This document shows positions 61,596 through 64,000 of a stretch of DNA of 64,000 bases, one piece after another. The stretch spans positions 2,170,001 through 2,234,000 of the forward strand of contig JAMYGW020000004.1 in assembly GCA_025617375.2 (NCBI GenBank). The letters run 5' to 3'. How positions within the stretch are numbered: position 1 is the stretch's first letter; each line of letters begins with the position of its first letter. The notes under the pieces are model-generated. The model saw only the letters and a program-made list of their open reading frames with translations. It was not told the DNA's origin and made no database searches. Made by a program: the position numbers and the translations under genes. Source of the stretch: Acarospora socialis. Taxonomy: Eukaryota; Ascomycota; Lecanoromycetes; Acarosporales; Acarosporaceae.

Positions 61596-64000
61596 TCTGT
61601 CCAAAAGGTGGGACGGCACTGGAGGAGCCCAACTCATGCATCATTCGTGCCTCATCTACGTCTGATCTACCGTTGGCGCCTTTCCACGTTGGCTACCTCG
61701 TTTAACACGGTGCCTCCGGGCTAATTTCCGCGACTCACATCGTCCATGGGTTTAGCGTGGCTAAGGGAAGGAGAAAATGTTTGCTCGCGCATTTTATGGA
61801 GGGGCTGTGCACATCTGGACATATAGACATGGGTCTTTCGTTTGCTGCTTCTAGGAAGGACGGGGAAAGTCAAACACGGCGTACGTATATTCGGTACATA
61901 TAGCGAGAACCAGATATTTAGTATGGCTTGAGGCTCAGCCTTGCCACCTCCGCAGGTAGAGGTGTTCATAACGAACATAATTCTGCCCTCTATACGGAGG
62001 TGTAGCCCACTAGTAGTGCCGCACCCACTGAATTCTGACTAAGCAGTCTGAGATCTTCATCAGCTGTAATAAATCTGGTGTGAGCAATACAACTTTTGCA
62101 ATTCTACATTTACTTTTATGAAATATATCTATTCTTTAATGTTTCAAATAAGATAAAGTAATGAGAAAGAATTTCTTTAACTGAAAGTCAAGTGAGATGC
62201 TTGAGCATGAAGAACGGAAAGTAGGGAGATCTTAGTCAGCATTTTAGCGCTACGGCATAACTAATGGGCCACACCTCCGTAATACCTCAGACTCTCCAGA
62301 GTTCATCAAGGTCAGAGCGTCCTGTCTTGAGATCCATTGACGACTGGGCGTTACGTAAGCCGACCACTTCGTACGCCGTAGGTATACAACAATCTTCCTC
62401 CGAACTTGGCAGACAAGAGTCTTCCAAACAGGATTGATCCCAAAAGATTGGGAGAATAGAAACCGCATTGCTAATGAATCCATCTCTCATACACTGCCAT
62501 CATACCGGGTCAGCTGCAAAGCAAAGTCTAGAAATAGTGGAGGCTGAAGAACCATTCCTAAATGAGGATCGCACACCGTTCTATATCTGATTTACTGTGA
62601 CGCTTGCCCTTGCCGGAATATGCTTATATTCCTTCCTTTCGTATCCCAATCGATTCTTTAAAGCGAGAATGGAATGTTAAATCACGTCATCGTGGGACTA
62701 CTGCAAGCTCTTATCGAGGAGGCAGGCTCAAAGATAAAGGCAACCTCAACCTCAGGCTTCAGGTGTTGATGGAAGGCTTACTTGGTGCTCCTCGAGACCT
62801 GAGACGTCCACTGTCATGATGCATCGGTTATCCAGCTCTTGAAGTTATATGGCCATGTTCATAGTACCCTTGATGCCTACCTTAGGGACGTCCTCGTCTA
62901 GAGGCTACGTCCTTGGTGGCAATCTGTGGCCGCTTCCGCACCTCATCCTTTACATTCGGCGTTGGAGGCGGTTTGTTATAGGGGACTACGTTCATTTTCT
63001 TAAGATGGGAGGGTATATACTTACAGTTACTCCGGATTTGAAATGTGTTCGGGAGGTCTGTACGTGGGATGGAACGCAAGGGCGACATCGAATCGTAGGT
63101 GGTCGGTCAGTGCTGCCTGTTAGCAAAGTCAGGAAATATCAGTCATACTGGCTACTCCGCGTCTGGCTAGCCGTTGGAGGCATGTTTCGGCCAAGCATGG
63201 GACTACATTGATCTCGCTGTCGAGGTATCTAAACCTGATGGAGATGACTACGCGCACCTCTTGGCGAGTCGTCTCTGTCTTCGGTCTGGGAAGATGTTCA
63301 GGACTCCGTCTTGAGGCTTGACGTACATTAATCACGTGATATGGTGTCGCAGTACCATGGACGGGCTTCCGCGGATACTCGACGGAATGAGGACGGCCAG
63401 AACCACTCCTTACTGCAACCTAGATGGAGCGGTATGGAGACTGGGAGCCACTGGCTAAACCGGAAATGATTCCCAATACGTTTCCGCTCGTTCCAGGTTG
63501 CTGGTTTGAGGCCTCCCTCAAAGCTGTGCTTCTTCGTCGTTGATATATCTGTTACAGAACCGCAAAGAATGACAATGAAGCTCGTTACCACGCTCGAGAA
63601 GTCATGGAATCACTAGTTAGTTGTGGGCAATCTGCTAAATGCTTTACAGTATGGCCAGGCCTACTGAAAGGCTCATTTCGGTACGGGACATTCTTAAGGC
63701 ATATGAGGAATGCTCGGCACTCGTACACAAACAAACCCTTACGGCTTGGGTACGCGCCAGTCTGCGTACCTAGGATAAATAGACGGACTCACGCGCTCTG
63801 CTTTCTATTCCTTCAACGCTCGTACTGTACGTACTCGAATCGGTCGCATCCACCCGTTGGATTGCTCATCGCCACGGTCGTTGGAGGATCCCTCTCCATG
63901 TCATTCATTTTACACACTCATTTTACGGTATACAGGATCGTCACATTCGTTTGGCATCTATAATCGAACATCTATTGGGATATTCTTCTCTTCGTTTCAA
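61596..64000. other. Gene-free right end apart from a MITE
   Basis: After the DUF3431 stop no intact gene is visible to the window edge. On the minus strand about 62590-62250 two frames look mildly protein-like (for example FSQSFGINPVWKTLVCQVRR) but contain stops and match no family I know. The rest is short frames. A small MITE occupies 61995-62279. Confidence 0.45.
61995..62279. mobile_element. Small TA-flanked MITE, Tc1/mariner-like
   Basis: A 285 bp unit with imperfect terminal inverted repeats. The left end reads CGGAGGTGTAGCCCACTAGT and the right end, complemented, reads CGGAGGTGTGGCCCATTAGT; 23 of the first 27 positions agree, and a further CTGACTAAG is shared at about position 42. 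TA borders both ends (61993-61994 and 62280-62281). The inside is AT-rich and non-coding. TA target and size point to a non-autonomous Tc1/mariner-type element. It is unrelated in sequence to the MITE at 25 kb. Divergence between the ends suggests it is old. Confidence 0.7.

Noticed and set aside
62849-63211. 120-codon plus-strand frame near the right edge
   Set aside because: No homology-like blocks and no splice logic; probably chance.

Overview
The window is nuclear DNA of a filamentous ascomycete (Pezizomycotina). Dothideomycetes is my best guess from gene content, but no marker here proves it. Genes carry many short introns of about 45-150 bp with GT-AG ends and CTRAC-like branch sites. 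The families are typical of moulds: Snt2, a COP9 subunit, an Ap4A phosphorylase, a CYP52-like P450, a STAND/NLR protein, an RGS-LOV photoreceptor and DUF3431. I rebuilt the exon chains by hand. In each intact gene the exon lengths sum to a multiple of three and the joins restore family motifs.

Left part (1-14.6 kb): SNT2 chromatin reader on the minus strand; a HELQ/Hel308 repair helicase of nine exons on the plus strand, divergent from SNT2 across a 1.6 kb spacer; then a DHA1-type MFS transporter on the minus strand.

Decayed zone (15.9-22.5 kb): three neighbouring metabolic genes are broken. They are an M20 amidohydrolase, an alpha/beta hydrolase and a BBE-type FAD oxidase. A further unidentified broken reading frame follows. 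Together with the intact MFS gene this looks like a dead metabolic cluster. Every in-frame stop in the first and third genes can be reached by a single C-to-T change.

Middle (23.6-39 kb): a Myb/SANT-like gene, a 0.7 kb foldback MITE with pogo/Fot1-like ends and TA target duplication, a small secreted-type protein whose only ATG is out of frame, Ap4A phosphorylase, CSN1, a large C2H2 factor with a hidden C-terminal exon, a 4.1 kb gene-free stretch, and a carboxymuconolactone-decarboxylase-like gene that needs a GC-AG intron.

Right part (39.7-64 kb): a P450 and a three-domain NLR-like gene (SesB-like hydrolase, NB-ARC, kinesin-light-chain TPRs) sit head to head. Then come a DUF8004-type protein, a second MFS transporter divergent from the ERAD ligase HRD1, an RGS-LOV photoreceptor, a DUF3431 Golgi-type protein and a second MITE of about 285 bp in a gene-free end.

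The strongest candidates for unusual biology are the NLR-like gene, whose hydrolase domain lacks the nucleophile serine, and the RGS-LOV gene. The two MITEs and the dead cluster are the clearest signs of genome turnover.
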